Assembly: GCF_001875655.1 (NCBI RefSeq)
Contig: NZ_MKEQ01000001.1
Span: forward strand, 2,232,001 to 2,296,000
Length of the DNA stretch: 64,000 nucleotides
Source of the DNA: Enterobacter hormaechei ATCC 49162
GTDB taxonomy: Bacteria > Pseudomonadota > Gammaproteobacteria > Enterobacterales > Enterobacteriaceae
Direction of reading: 5' to 3'
Of this stretch, positions 28,341 to 36,513 are shown piece after piece. Each line of letters starts with the position of its first letter. Within the stretch, counting starts at the first letter, position 1. Made by a program: the position numbers and the translations under genes. The notes below the pieces were generated by a model. The model made no database searches and was not told where the DNA came from. It saw nothing but the letters and a program-made list of their open reading frames with translations.

Positions 28341-28389
28341 ACCACTTACCCTCGCTTTTGACCGCTCACGCATCGCTTTCAACCACTCA
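28341..28389 (+). promoter_or_regulatory. Three BtsR-type direct repeats upstream of btsT
   Basis: ACCACTTA (28341-28348), ACCGCTCA (28361-28368) and ACCACTCA (28382-28389) each fit the published BtsR (YehT) motif ACC[G/A]CT[C/T]A. Spacings are 12 and 13 bases. As I recall, E. coli has two copies, so the third (28341) may be an addition. They lie between the CRP site and the btsT start. Confidence 0.75.
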
Positions 28390-28506
28390 CCCATTTACCG
28401 TGCTTTACACGCGCGAGGATCTGGCACGATCGCTCCAGCATTACTCAATACCTCCTCACAACGAACCCTGACCCTTTTTTCTTTACATAAAAAACCAGGT
28501 CTTACT

Positions 28507-30660
28507 ATGGATACTAAAAAACTACTCAAGCACGTGCCCTGGGCCTTACTCGGGATCATCGGTGCTTTCTGTCTGGCGGTTGTCGCATTACGCCGGGGCG
28601 AGCACGTCAGCGCCCTCTGGATCGTGGTCGCGTCGGTTTCCGTCTACCTTGTGGCTTATCGCTACTACAGCCTGTACATCGCGCAGAAGGTCATGAAGCT
28701 CGACCCGACGCGCGCCACCCCGGCGGTCATTAACAATGACGGCCTGAACTACGTGCCAACCAACCGCTACGTGCTGTTTGGTCACCACTTTGCCGCCATT
28801 GCAGGCGCTGGCCCGCTGGTCGGCCCGGTGCTGGCCGCGCAGATGGGCTACCTGCCGGGTACGCTCTGGCTGCTGGCAGGCGTGGTGCTGGCGGGTGCGG
28901 TGCAGGACTTTATGGTGCTGTTTATCTCCTCGCGTCGTAACGGTTCGTCGCTGGGCGAGATGATCAAAGAGGAGATGGGCCGCGTGCCGGGCACGATCGC
29001 CCTCTTCGGCTGCTTCCTGATTATGATCATCATCCTGGCGGTGCTGGCGTTGATCGTGGTGAAAGCGCTGGCCGAAAGCCCGTGGGGCGTCTTTACCGTC
29101 TGCTCTACCGTACCGATTGCGCTGTTCATGGGCATCTACATGCGCTTCCTGCGCCCTGGCCGCGTGGGTGAAGTGTCGGTCATCGGTATCGTGCTGCTGG
29201 TCGCGTCCATCTACTTCGGCGGCGTGATTGCGCACGACCCGTACTGGGGCCCGGCGCTGACCTTTAAAGACACCACCATCACCTTCGCGCTGATCGGTTA
29301 CGCGTTCATCTCTGCGCTGCTGCCGGTGTGGCTGATTCTGGCCCCGCGTGACTACCTGGCGACCTTCCTGAAAATCGGCGTTATCGTCGGGCTGGCGATT
29401 GGTATTGTGATCATCAACCCGGAGCTGAAAATGCCGGCGGTGACGCAGTACATTGACGGTACTGGTCCGCTGTGGAAAGGCGCCCTGTTCCCGTTCCTGT
29501 TTATCACCATCGCCTGCGGCGCCGTATCTGGCTTCCACGCGCTGATCTCCTCCGGCACCACGCCGAAGCTGATGGCCAACGAAACCGACGCGCGCTTTAT
29601 CGGTTACGGCGCGATGCTGATGGAATCCTTCGTGGCGATCATGGCGCTGGTTGCGGCGTCGATTATTGAGCCTGGCCTGTACTTCGCGATGAACACCCCG
29701 CCAGCGGGTCTCGGCATCACCATGCCAAACCTGCACGAGATGGGCGGCGAAAACACCGCGCTGATCATGGCGCAGCTGAAAGATGCCAGCGCACACGCGG
29801 CGGCGACCGTCAGCTCCTGGGGCTTCGTGATTTCGCCTGAGCAGATCATGCAGACCGCGAAAGACATCGGCGAACCGTCCGTGCTGAACCGCGCAGGTGG
29901 CGCACCGACGCTGGCCGTGGGCATTGCACACGTGTTCCACAAAGTGCTGCCGTGGGCGGACATGGGCTTCTGGTACCACTTCGGTATTCTGTTTGAAGCG
30001 CTGTTCATCCTCACCGCGCTGGATGCCGGTACGCGTGCAGGCCGCTTCATGTTGCAGGATCTGCTGGGTAACTTCGTGCCGTTCCTGAAGAAAACCGACT
30101 CTCTGGTAGCCGGTGTGCTGGGTACTGCGGGTTGCGTAGGCCTGTGGGGTTACCTGCTGTATCAGGGCGTTGTTGACCCACTGGGCGGCGTGAAGAGCCT
30201 GTGGCCGCTGTTCGGCATCTCTAACCAGATGCTGGCGGCTGTGGCCCTGGTGCTGGGTACCGTTGTCCTCGTGAAGATGAAACGCACCAAATACATCTGG
30301 GTAACCGTCGTTCCTGCACTGTGGCTGCTGCTCTGCACCACCTGGGCGCTGGGTCTGAAACTATTCAGCACCAACCCGCAGCTGGAAGGCTTCTTCTTCA
30401 TGGCTAACCAGTACAAAGAGAAGATTGCCGCAGGCGGCGCGGATCTGACCGCGCAGCAGATTGCCAACATGAACCATATCGTGGTGAACAACTACACCAA
30501 CGCGGGTCTGAGCATTCTGTTCCTGGTGGTGGTGTACAGCATTATCTTCTACGGCATCAAAACCTGGATGAAAGTGCGCAACGCCGAAGGCCGTACGGAT
30601 AAAGAGACCCCGTACGTGCCGGTACCGGAAGGCGGCGTGAAGACCTCTTCGCACCATTAA
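28507..30660 (+). CDS. btsT: BtsT, pyruvate/H+ symporter (CstA family)
   Basis: 717 residues, about 16-18 membrane segments, beginning MDTKKLLKHVPWALLGIIGAF. The family signatures NRYVLFGHHFAAIAGAGPLVGPVLAAQMGYLPG (about 80-115) and SSGTTPKLMANE are intact. BtsT (YjiY) imports pyruvate and is induced by the BtsSR two-component system. It lies between the hpa cluster and yjiX-yjiA; in K-12 tsr is its direct neighbour, so the hpa genes are an insertion relative to K-12. Confidence 0.95.
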   Translation: MDTKKLLKHVPWALLGIIGAFCLAVVALRRGEHVSALWIVVASVSVYLVAYRYYSLYIAQKVMKLDPTRATPAVINNDGLNYVPTNRYVLFGHHFAAIAGAGPLVGPVLAAQMGYLPGTLWLLAGVVLAGAVQDFMVLFISSRRNGSSLGEMIKEEMGRVPGTIALFGCFLIMIIILAVLALIVVKALAESPWGVFTVCSTVPIALFMGIYMRFLRPGRVGEVSVIGIVLLVASIYFGGVIAHDPYWGPALTFKDTTITFALIGYAFISALLPVWLILAPRDYLATFLKIGVIVGLAIGIVIINPELKMPAVTQYIDGTGPLWKGALFPFLFITIACGAVSGFHALISSGTTPKLMANETDARFIGYGAMLMESFVAIMALVAASIIEPGLYFAMNTPPAGLGITMPNLHEMGGENTALIMAQLKDASAHAAATVSSWGFVISPEQIMQTAKDIGEPSVLNRAGGAPTLAVGIAHVFHKVLPWADMGFWYHFGILFEALFILTALDAGTRAGRFMLQDLLGNFVPFLKKTDSLVAGVLGTAGCVGLWGYLLYQGVVDPLGGVKSLWPLFGISNQMLAAVALVLGTVVLVKMKRTKYIWVTVVPALWLLLCTTWALGLKLFSTNPQLEGFFFMANQYKEKIAAGGADLTAQQIANMNHIVVNNYTNAGLSILFLVVVYSIIFYGIKTWMKVRNAEGRTDKETPYVPVPEGGVKTSSHH

Positions 30661-30667
30661 AAAAATG

Positions 30668-30735
30668 GCGGGTGGCGCTACGCTGACCCGCCCTACAACG
30701 GTACTGTAGGCCCGGTAAGCGTAGCGCCACCGGGC
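30668..30735. repeat. Two REP units between btsT and yjiX
   Basis: Palindromes at 30668-30691 (GCGGGTGGCGC...CCCGC) and 30710-30735 (GCCCGGTAAGC...GGGC). They separate a highly expressed transporter gene from its small downstream partner and may reduce readthrough or protect the btsT message. Confidence 0.85.
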
Positions 30736-30756
30736 TTTGTCTTATCAGGATGCATT

Positions 30757-30960
30757 ATGTTTGGTAACTTAGGCGAAGCAAAAAAATACCTCGGTCAGGC
30801 GGCGAAAATGCTGATTGGCATTCCGGACTATGACAACTACGTTGAGCATATGAAGACCAACCATCCGGATAAGCCGTACATGACCTACACTGAATTCTTC
30901 CGCGAGCGTCAGGAAGCGCGCTACGGCGGAAGTGGAGAAGGCGGCGTCCGCTGCTGCTAA
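30757..30960 (+). CDS. yjiX: YjiX, small YbdD/YjiX-family (DUF466) protein
   Basis: 67 residues, the same length as E. coli Yji[33 protein letters not shown]..., ending RCC. Members always follow CstA or BtsT transporters and are thought to support their activity; the related YbdD is needed for CstA pyruvate uptake. It is followed by yjiA after ten bases. Confidence 0.92.
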   Translation: MFGNLGEAKKYLGQAAKMLIGIPDYDNYVEHMKTNHPDKPYMTYTEFFRERQEARYGGSGEGGVRCC

Positions 30961-30970
30961 AGGAGAAACC

Positions 30971-31924
30971 ATGACCCCGATTGCCGTTACCCTGCTGACC
31001 GGTTTCCTCGGCGCCGGTAAAACCACCCTGCTGCGCCATATCCTGAATGAACAGCACGGCTTCAAAATCGCCGTTATCGAAAACGAATTTGGCGAAGTCT
31101 CCGTTGACGATCAATTAATCGGCGACCGCGCCACGCAGATCAAAACCCTGACCAACGGCTGCATCTGCTGCACCCGCTCTAACGAATTAGAAGACGCCCT
31201 GCTGGACCTGCTCGACAGCCGCGATCGTGGGGACATCGACTTCGACCGCCTGGTAATCGAGTGCACCGGCATGGCCGACCCCGGCCCGATTATTCAGACC
31301 TTTTTCTCGCACGAGATCCTTTGCCAGCGCTACCTGCTGGACGGCGTGATTGCCCTGGTCGACGCGGTCCATGCCGACGAGCAGATGAACCAGTTCACCA
31401 TCGCCCAGTCCCAGGTGGGCTACGCCGACCGCATCCTGCTGACCAAAACCGACGTGGCGGGTGCAAGCGAGAAACTGCGCGAGCGCCTGACGCGCATTAA
31501 CTCGCGTGCGCCGATTTACACGGTGACGCACGGCGATATCGATCTCGCTCAGCTGTTCAACACCAACGGCTTTATGCTGGAGGAGAACGTCACCGCGAAG
31601 CCGCGCTTCCACTTTATATCCGACAAGCAAAACGACGTGGCGTCGATTGTGGTGGAGCTGGACTACCCGGTTGACATCAGCGAGGTCTCCCGCGTGATGG
31701 AGAACCTGCTGCTGTCGTTTGCCGACAAGCTGCTGCGCTACAAAGGGATGCTGTGGATAGACGGCGAGCCGAACCGCCTGCTGTTCCAGGGCGTACAGCG
31801 CCTGTACAGCGCCGACTGGGACCGCCCGTGGGGTGAGGAAGCGCCGCACAGCGTGATGGTGTTTATTGGAATACAGCTGCCGGAAGAGGAGATTCGGGCA
31901 GCGTTTGCGGGGCTGAAGAAATAA
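30971..31924 (+). CDS. yjiA: YjiA, COG0523 GTPase
   Basis: 317 residues from ATG 30971, with AGGAG eight bases upstream. The P-loop GFLGAGKTTLL is at about 11-21, the metal-binding GCICC motif (CXCC, residues 64-67) and the Walker B/GTPase region ECTGMADPGP are intact, and the CobW C-terminal domain is at about 215-315. E. coli YjiA binds zinc and other metals and hydrolyses GTP slowly. It is the last gene of the btsT-yjiX-yjiA unit and is followed by a strong hairpin. Confidence 0.93.
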   Translation: MTPIAVTLLTGFLGAGKTTLLRHILNEQHGFKIAVIENEFGEVSVDDQLIGDRATQIKTLTNGCICCTRSNELEDALLDLLDSRDRGDIDFDRLVIECTGMADPGPIIQTFFSHEILCQRYLLDGVIALVDAVHADEQMNQFTIAQSQVGYADRILLTKTDVAGASEKLRERLTRINSRAPIYTVTHGDIDLAQLFNTNGFMLEENVTAKPRFHFISDKQNDVASIVVELDYPVDISEVSRVMENLLLSFADKLLRYKGMLWIDGEPNRLLFQGVQRLYSADWDRPWGEEAPHSVMVFIGIQLPEEEIRAAFAGLKK

Positions 31925-31929
31925 ATTTT

Positions 31930-31962
31930 CGCTCCCTTTTAATCCATAAAGGGAGCGTATTT
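31930..31962 (+). terminator. Terminator after yjiA
   Basis: CGCTCCCTTT (31930-31939) pairs with AAAGGGAGCG (31948-31957) around an 8-base loop, followed by TATTT. This is a good intrinsic-type stem with a short U tail. Confidence 0.65.
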
Positions 31963-32081
31963 CAGTGAGGCAAAATGCGGGTTTCGTCCTTTCTGTTTGC
32001 AATATTGTCTGTTAATGTTCTTACCAATAATGAAATCATGCTTTGATTAATATTCATTACAATATTAATTAATTGGATTCG

Positions 32082-32087
32082 TATAAT
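32082..32087 (+). promoter_or_regulatory. -10 element upstream of the nuclease-helicase gene
   Basis: TATAAT, a perfect -10 hexamer, lies 24 bases before the ATG at 32111 within a very AT-rich stretch (about 32000-32110). A -35 is unclear: TTACAA at 32057-32062 gives a long 19-base spacer. Weak promoter or activator-dependent promoter. Confidence 0.4.
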
Positions 32088-32110
32088 TTTCATGAATTGG
32101 TAGGCGTATT

Positions 32111-33958
32111 ATGGCAATGATTATTCCCACAATTAGCAGCTGTAGCGAAAGAATAATGGCCGGAGAAAAAAGGCTTGCAAGGCTTCTGGAGGGTGGGCTT
32201 AGCGAACAGTGTACCTGCTGGTATGATACCCGAATGGGAGACAAAGACGATCATCCTGATTTTGTGATTCTGTCCCCCGATAAAGGACTGCTGTTTATAG
32301 AAGTGAAAGACTGGTTTATCACAAAAATAAAATCGGCTAATAAAACGCATATTCATTATGAAACCAAAAACGGCATAGAGCCGTTGAAGAACCCACTCGA
32401 ACAGGTTCGACAATATACATTTAATATCGTCAATAGCCTGAAAAAAGATCCCCTGCTTCGCCAGCAACAGGGAGATCATGAAGGCGGTTTTGTTATGCCG
32501 TATGGGTATGGTGTTTATTTGAGCAACATCACCCGGGCACAGCTGGAAAAGAGTTTTCTACCCGAAGAGCTGAATGAAATACTGCCCGCCAGCCAGGTGA
32601 TTTGCAAAGATGAGCTTACAGAGTTTATGACCAGAGATCAGATCTCTGCCCGGCTCGAATCCCTTCTTAAACATCGCTTCGTCCATCACACGACACCACA
32701 ACAACTCGACCGCATTCGGTGGCATCTTTATCCCGATGCACGTATTAATTCATCCGTGACGCGGGTTGAGCTGGATAATTTTACGCTCCACACGCCCGAT
32801 ATCGTTTGTATGATGGATACAAAGCAAGAACAGCTCGCAAGAAGCATGGGAACGGGGCACCGCGTTATCCATGGTGTAGCAGGATCAGGAAAAACCCTTA
32901 TTTTACTTCACCGCTGTATTGAACTTGCTAACAATATTGAAAACACCAAACCGATCCTGGTCGTTTGCTATAACATCACTCTGGCCAAAAAACTCAAAGC
33001 GCAACTGGAGCAACACACTCTGCGTCTTCCTGTCGACGTCACCCATTTCCACGCCTGGTGTTATCAACAATTAAACGCGCACCGGCGTCTTCCACCCAGG
33101 AGCAAAAATTTTATTGAACTGATGGAAAATGCGCTGACGGTGGCATTTGAAGAGGGAGTGATCAAATCGGAGCAGTACAGCGCCGTTTTGATAGATGAAG
33201 GACACGATTTTAAGCCAGAATGGCTAAGAATTCTCGCTAAGATGCCGGACAATAAAGATAGCGCCCTGCTTTTCCTGTACGATGACGCTCAGTCAATCTA
33301 CCAGAAAAAGAAAGCGCTCGATTTTACCCTTTCCAGTGTCGATATAAAGGCGCAGGGTCGTACCACTATTCTGGATACCAATTATCGCAACACCCGGCAA
33401 ATACTCCATTTTGCCAGCAGCGTTGCATTTAATTATCTCAATAACCACATAGAAGCGTCCCTCAAATACCAGCAGCCTGCCGCAGGAGGACTACCCGGGA
33501 AGTATCCGGCGCTGGTCAGTTTTGATAATCAGGACGAAGAGATTACACACGTTCTCGATTGGGTCACAGAGCAGCGACAGCAGGGAGTTGCATGGTCGGA
33601 AATCGCCATACTGTGCCCCTCAACCTACAGCATTTCAGGTATGCTCGCGCCACGGCTTGAAGCCCGCAAGATCCCATATCAGATGATTGTCTCAAGCGAT
33701 GATAAAAAACACTGGTCCCCGCAGAATGATTTCCTCTGCGTCATGCCGCTGCCCAGCAGCAAGGGGCTTGAGTTTAACTCGGTCGCCATTATGGATGCGG
33801 CAAAGGAAAGGGACAGCGAAGATCTGAGTGACGATATCAAGCGCCTTTACGTCGGTTTTACCCGTGCGCGACAGAATCTTCTGGTGACCATGCACGGAAC
33901 CGGAAATCTGCGAGATCATCTGGTCGAGACCTGGGAAAAGAGCGTTAAGATGGTCTAG
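32111..33958 (+). CDS. NERD-domain nuclease / UvrD-like helicase fusion
   Basis: 615 residues. The N-terminal NERD nuclease domain (about 15-115) has the PD-(D/E)XK core D50 ... E64-V-K66 (HPDFVILSPDKGLLFIEVKDW). A superfamily I helicase follows: Q-motif near 239, Walker A HGVAGSGKT (about 254-262), Walker B LIDEGHD (about 360-366), YDDAQSIY (about 390-397), NYRNT (424-428), SSKGLEF (about 550) and LYVGFTRARQNL (about 583). All catalytic motifs look intact. The gene is more AT-rich than its neighbours and stands alone beside yjiA, the position of the hsd/mcr/mrr island in K-12. A DNA-processing or anti-phage role is likely but inferred. Confidence 0.87.
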   Translation: MAMIIPTISSCSERIMAGEKRLARLLEGGLSEQCTCWYDTRMGDKDDHPDFVILSPDKGLLFIEVKDWFITKIKSANKTHIHYETKNGIEPLKNPLEQVRQYTFNIVNSLKKDPLLRQQQGDHEGGFVMPYGYGVYLSNITRAQLEKSFLPEELNEILPASQVICKDELTEFMTRDQISARLESLLKHRFVHHTTPQQLDRIRWHLYPDARINSSVTRVELDNFTLHTPDIVCMMDTKQEQLARSMGTGHRVIHGVAGSGKTLILLHRCIELANNIENTKPILVVCYNITLAKKLKAQLEQHTLRLPVDVTHFHAWCYQQLNAHRRLPPRSKNFIELMENALTVAFEEGVIKSEQYSAVLIDEGHDFKPEWLRILAKMPDNKDSALLFLYDDAQSIYQKKKALDFTLSSVDIKAQGRTTILDTNYRNTRQILHFASSVAFNYLNNHIEASLKYQQPAAGGLPGKYPALVSFDNQDEEITHVLDWVTEQRQQGVAWSEIAILCPSTYSISGMLAPRLEARKIPYQMIVSSDDKKHWSPQNDFLCVMPLPSSKGLEFNSVAIMDAAKERDSEDLSDDIKRLYVGFTRARQNLLVTMHGTGNLRDHLVETWEKSVKMV

Positions 33959-33980
33959 CTGTCCAGTAAGCACCGAACAT

Positions 33981-34017
33981 CCCCTCTCCCCTGCGGGGAG
34001 AGGGTTAGGGTGAGGGG
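33981..34017. repeat. Palindromic repeat between convergent genes
   Basis: CCCCTCTCCCC-TGC-GGGGAGAGGG followed by TTAGGGTGAGGGG: the same family as the copies in the hpa cluster. It sits between convergent stop codons and can serve as a bidirectional 3'-end hairpin. Confidence 0.8.
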
Positions 34018-34022
34018 TAAAA

Positions 34023-35381
34023 TTATTTCAACGCCTCCGGCAGCGTTACAATCCACAGCTCGCTGTCGGACTCCGGCTTCTTCAGCGGCTTCACGCTGAG
34101 CGTGGTTTCCACCGGCTTATCATCCAGCGTCAGCGTGCCTTCCGCGTTCACCCGATAATCCTTGAGCTTCTTGCCCTCGACCGGGTTTTGCATTGCCACC
34201 TTCACGCCAAAGTCATTATCGTTCGCCACCGCAAGCCGTTTGCCGTCGATCAGCGCCAGCCCTTCGGCCTTCTCCTGCTGCCAGCCCAGCGCACGCAGAT
34301 CGACCACCTGCGTTTTAGCCGCAAGGGTGATGCCGCGCTGCGCCAGCGTTTTCTCATCATCAAACTCCGGGTACTCGCCCGGCTTGTCGAATGCCGCCAG
34401 ATCGCTCGCCTTACTCAGATCCACCCTGTAGATAAGGTTACGCATCGCGTCGTTTTTATCCTCGCCCTGTTCAATCAGCAGGATGGTGTGGTTACCCAGC
34501 GCCACGATGTCGCCGATTTTAGCGTCGCTGTTTTTGCTGTAGGCCGCGCTGTCGATGGGGTAGCCGTACATCGCGGTTTTCCCGGTCGCCGGGTCGAAGC
34601 TCACCAGACGCGTAAACAGCGCCTGTTTTTTGCTCTTCCCGTCGATATCCAGCGTGCTTTGCACGGCGGCGATAATGCGTCCGTCCGGCATACGGGTCAG
34701 CCCTTCGAAGCCCCGGTTTGCCTGACGCCATTTGATAACGTTTGGCAGACCGCCTGCGATGGATTTCTCCCCTTCCGCCGCCTGCGGACCGTGGATCGCG
34801 AGGATTTTCACTTTACTGTCGATATTGATCAGGAACGGGCCATACTCATCGCACAGCCAGAAGCCGCCCTTCCCGTCCGGGGTGATGCCTTCCGTATCCA
34901 GCCCGCGGTTATCGCCTTTCAGCACTTTTAAGGTGTCGCTTAGCGCGATTTCATTGGTGGAACCAATCACCCCGCTTTGCAACGGCAGACCGTTGATCTC
35001 GCCTTTATCGTCATGCAGAGGACGCGCATCTATGGCCTCCGCTTTACCGTTTTGCACACGGATCGTCATCAGCAGCGGGGCGAAATCCGGGGTAACAAAG
35101 ATTTTGGCGTCGTTTTTCCCCATTTTTGGCGAGTCCGCGTTAGGACCGCGATCGGTCACGGTCGCAAACGTCAGCGCATCGCCCTGCTTGCCCGTGAACA
35201 ACAAACCCGAACCGATTCCCACAGGCAGCCCATTCGGGAATGCGCTGGCAAATGCACCGCTGTATTTGATATGTGAGCCTTCGGGAAAGGTGACGACGTA
35301 GCGCTCCGCGGTTGGCTGTGCCGCCAGTCCAGAGAAAGAGAGCGCACAACCGATAAGCACAGGAATGATTTTTCTTTTCAT
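34023..35381 (-). CDS. Periplasmic esterase-like activity of phytase family protein
   Basis: 452 residues. A signal peptide (MKRKIIPVLIGCALSFSGLAAQ) is followed by a Phytase-like (PF13449) beta-propeller-type domain: ATVTDRGPNADSP, GLDTEGITPDGKGGFWLCDEYGPFLINID, NRGFEGLTRMPDGRIIAAVQS and KAEGLALIDGKRLAVANDND. Related proteins are secreted and proposed to hydrolyse phosphoesters, although activity is mostly unproven. A Pho-box-like sequence lies 46 bases upstream, which would fit phosphate-starvation control. Its stop codon adjoins a palindromic repeat. Confidence 0.8.
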   Translation of the reverse strand: MKRKIIPVLIGCALSFSGLAAQPTAERYVVTFPEGSHIKYSGAFASAFPNGLPVGIGSGLLFTGKQGDALTFATVTDRGPNADSPKMGKNDAKIFVTPDFAPLLMTIRVQNGKAEAIDARPLHDDKGEINGLPLQSGVIGSTNEIALSDTLKVLKGDNRGLDTEGITPDGKGGFWLCDEYGPFLINIDSKVKILAIHGPQAAEGEKSIAGGLPNVIKWRQANRGFEGLTRMPDGRIIAAVQSTLDIDGKSKKQALFTRLVSFDPATGKTAMYGYPIDSAAYSKNSDAKIGDIVALGNHTILLIEQGEDKNDAMRNLIYRVDLSKASDLAAFDKPGEYPEFDDEKTLAQRGITLAAKTQVVDLRALGWQQEKAEGLALIDGKRLAVANDNDFGVKVAMQNPVEGKKLKDYRVNAEGTLTLDDKPVETTLSVKPLKKPESDSELWIVTLPEALK

Positions 35382-35792
35382 ATTGTTAGCATCCAGTTAG
35401 TGAAGCCAACAACGTAATGAAGAAACGTGTCAGAAAAATGACATGTTTAAGCACTGAACCGCCTCTTATAGACGTATATCAATCACCAGAAATGTAAACC
35501 TCTGTCTTTATCTATGTCAGCTGAAATACTTTTGGAAATTATTAGAAACTCAATTAATTCATCGCGAATGACTATTTGCGCCTCGTTCATTTTACGTTTA
35601 GCCAGGAATGTAAACTGTCCTTAAACGCGAATGTATTGGGCATTGACGATTTGCCCTATAAACAATTTCACAACATTTAAGATTCAAAAACCCAATAAAC
35701 CCAGTATAAAAACGCGACAACAGTCACGTTTGCAGTCATAAACATCACTTGTTAAGGTGCCCTCAGATTAATTTAATGACGAGGAAACACTC
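35382..35792. other. Divergent intergenic region phytase-like / yfaZ
   Basis: 411 bases, AT-rich. Besides the Pho-box-like site it shows two copies of AATGTAAAC (35492-35500 and 35607-35615) and a TATAAA at 35705-35710 that could be the -10 of the yfaZ-like gene. No open reading frame with a ribosome site, and no RNA gene recognised. Confidence 0.35.
35427..35444 (-). promoter_or_regulatory. Pho-box-like site upstream of the phytase-like gene
   Basis: On the minus strand: ATGTCAT-TTTT-CTGACAC, two 7-base direct-repeat halves separated by a four-base T spacer, close to the PhoB consensus CTGTCAT-N4-CTGTCAC. It is also a TGTCA-N6-TGACA dyad, so another regulator is possible. It would lie near the -35 region of the minus-strand gene. 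Confidence 0.5.
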
Positions 35793-36338
35793 ATGAAAAA
35801 ACTTAACATCCTGATCCTTTCTGCTCTGACCGCCGTATCGGGCTCCGCACTGGCCATGGGTGGCAGCATTGAGCAAGGTAAAAACTTTACAAACCTCAAT
35901 CTGGAAATGGGGAAATCCTCATCCGGCCTGTATGCGGAGAGCAACTGGCTGAAAAACACCGATGACGGCACCCAGACCGGCGGCGTTGGGGCTGGCTACA
36001 ACCTGGAAGTAGGCCCGGTAATGCTGAACGCGGGCGCTAAAGCCATCTACATCGGCCCGAAAAAAGGCGATAACGGCGTGGCGTTCCCGATTGGTGGCGG
36101 TGTCAACGTTGCGCTGACGGACAGCATTCACGTGTTTGGTGAGGGTTATGTGGCACCAGACGGGCTGAACAACAGCGTGAAGAACTATGTTGAAGCTAAC
36201 GGCGGCGTAAGCTGGACGCCAGTCAAACCTGTCACGCTGAAAGTGGGCTATCGCCACGTGAGCGTAGACGGTAAAGACGGTCGTCCAAACCACACGCTGA
36301 TCGACGGCGCATATGTAGGCGGTGGAGTGTCCTTCTAA
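35793..36338 (+). CDS. YfaZ-family outer-membrane protein
   Basis: 181 residues. A signal peptide (MKKLNILILSALTAVSGSALA) precedes a small beta-barrel with alternating hydrophobic strands and a C-terminal aromatic residue (YVGGGVSF), as expected for BAM-dependent outer-membrane proteins. Size and sequence match YfaZ of E. coli, but the location is different, so it may be a paralogue. Function is unknown. A GAGGAAA ribosome site lies seven bases upstream. Confidence 0.78.
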   Translation: MKKLNILILSALTAVSGSALAMGGSIEQGKNFTNLNLEMGKSSSGLYAESNWLKNTDDGTQTGGVGAGYNLEVGPVMLNAGAKAIYIGPKKGDNGVAFPIGGGVNVALTDSIHVFGEGYVAPDGLNNSVKNYVEANGGVSWTPVKPVTLKVGYRHVSVDGKDGRPNHTLIDGAYVGGGVSF

Positions 36339-36355
36339 GCCTGTCTGCGCATTTC

Positions 36356-36452
36356 GCCCGGCGGCGCTACGCTTGCACGGGCCTACAATGAAGGGTGCAA
36401 TGTATTAAAATTATTGCACATTGTAGGCCGGGTAAGCGCAGCGCCACCCGGC
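36356..36452. repeat. REP pair after the yfaZ-like gene
   Basis: Units at 36356-36382 and 36427-36452. Between them GGGTGCAATG...ATTGCAC adds a further dyad. A typical BIME arrangement just downstream of the stop codon. Confidence 0.8.
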
Positions 36453-36480
36453 AAGAAAGGCGATGCGACCGTTAATGGCA

Positions 36481-36504
36481 AACCTGCCGGATGGCAGGTT
36501 TTTT
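36481..36504 (+). terminator. Rho-independent terminator
   Basis: AACCTGCC (36481-36488), loop GGAT, GGCAGGTT (36493-36500), then TTTT. A textbook plus-strand terminator, presumably closing transcription from the yfaZ-like gene before the convergent dehydrogenase gene. Confidence 0.85.
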
Positions 36505-36513
36505 ATTACCACG

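Noticed and set aside
28588..29979. 463-codon open frame antisense to btsT
   Set aside because: Histidine/arginine-rich translation with no domain; btsT on the other strand is strongly conserved.
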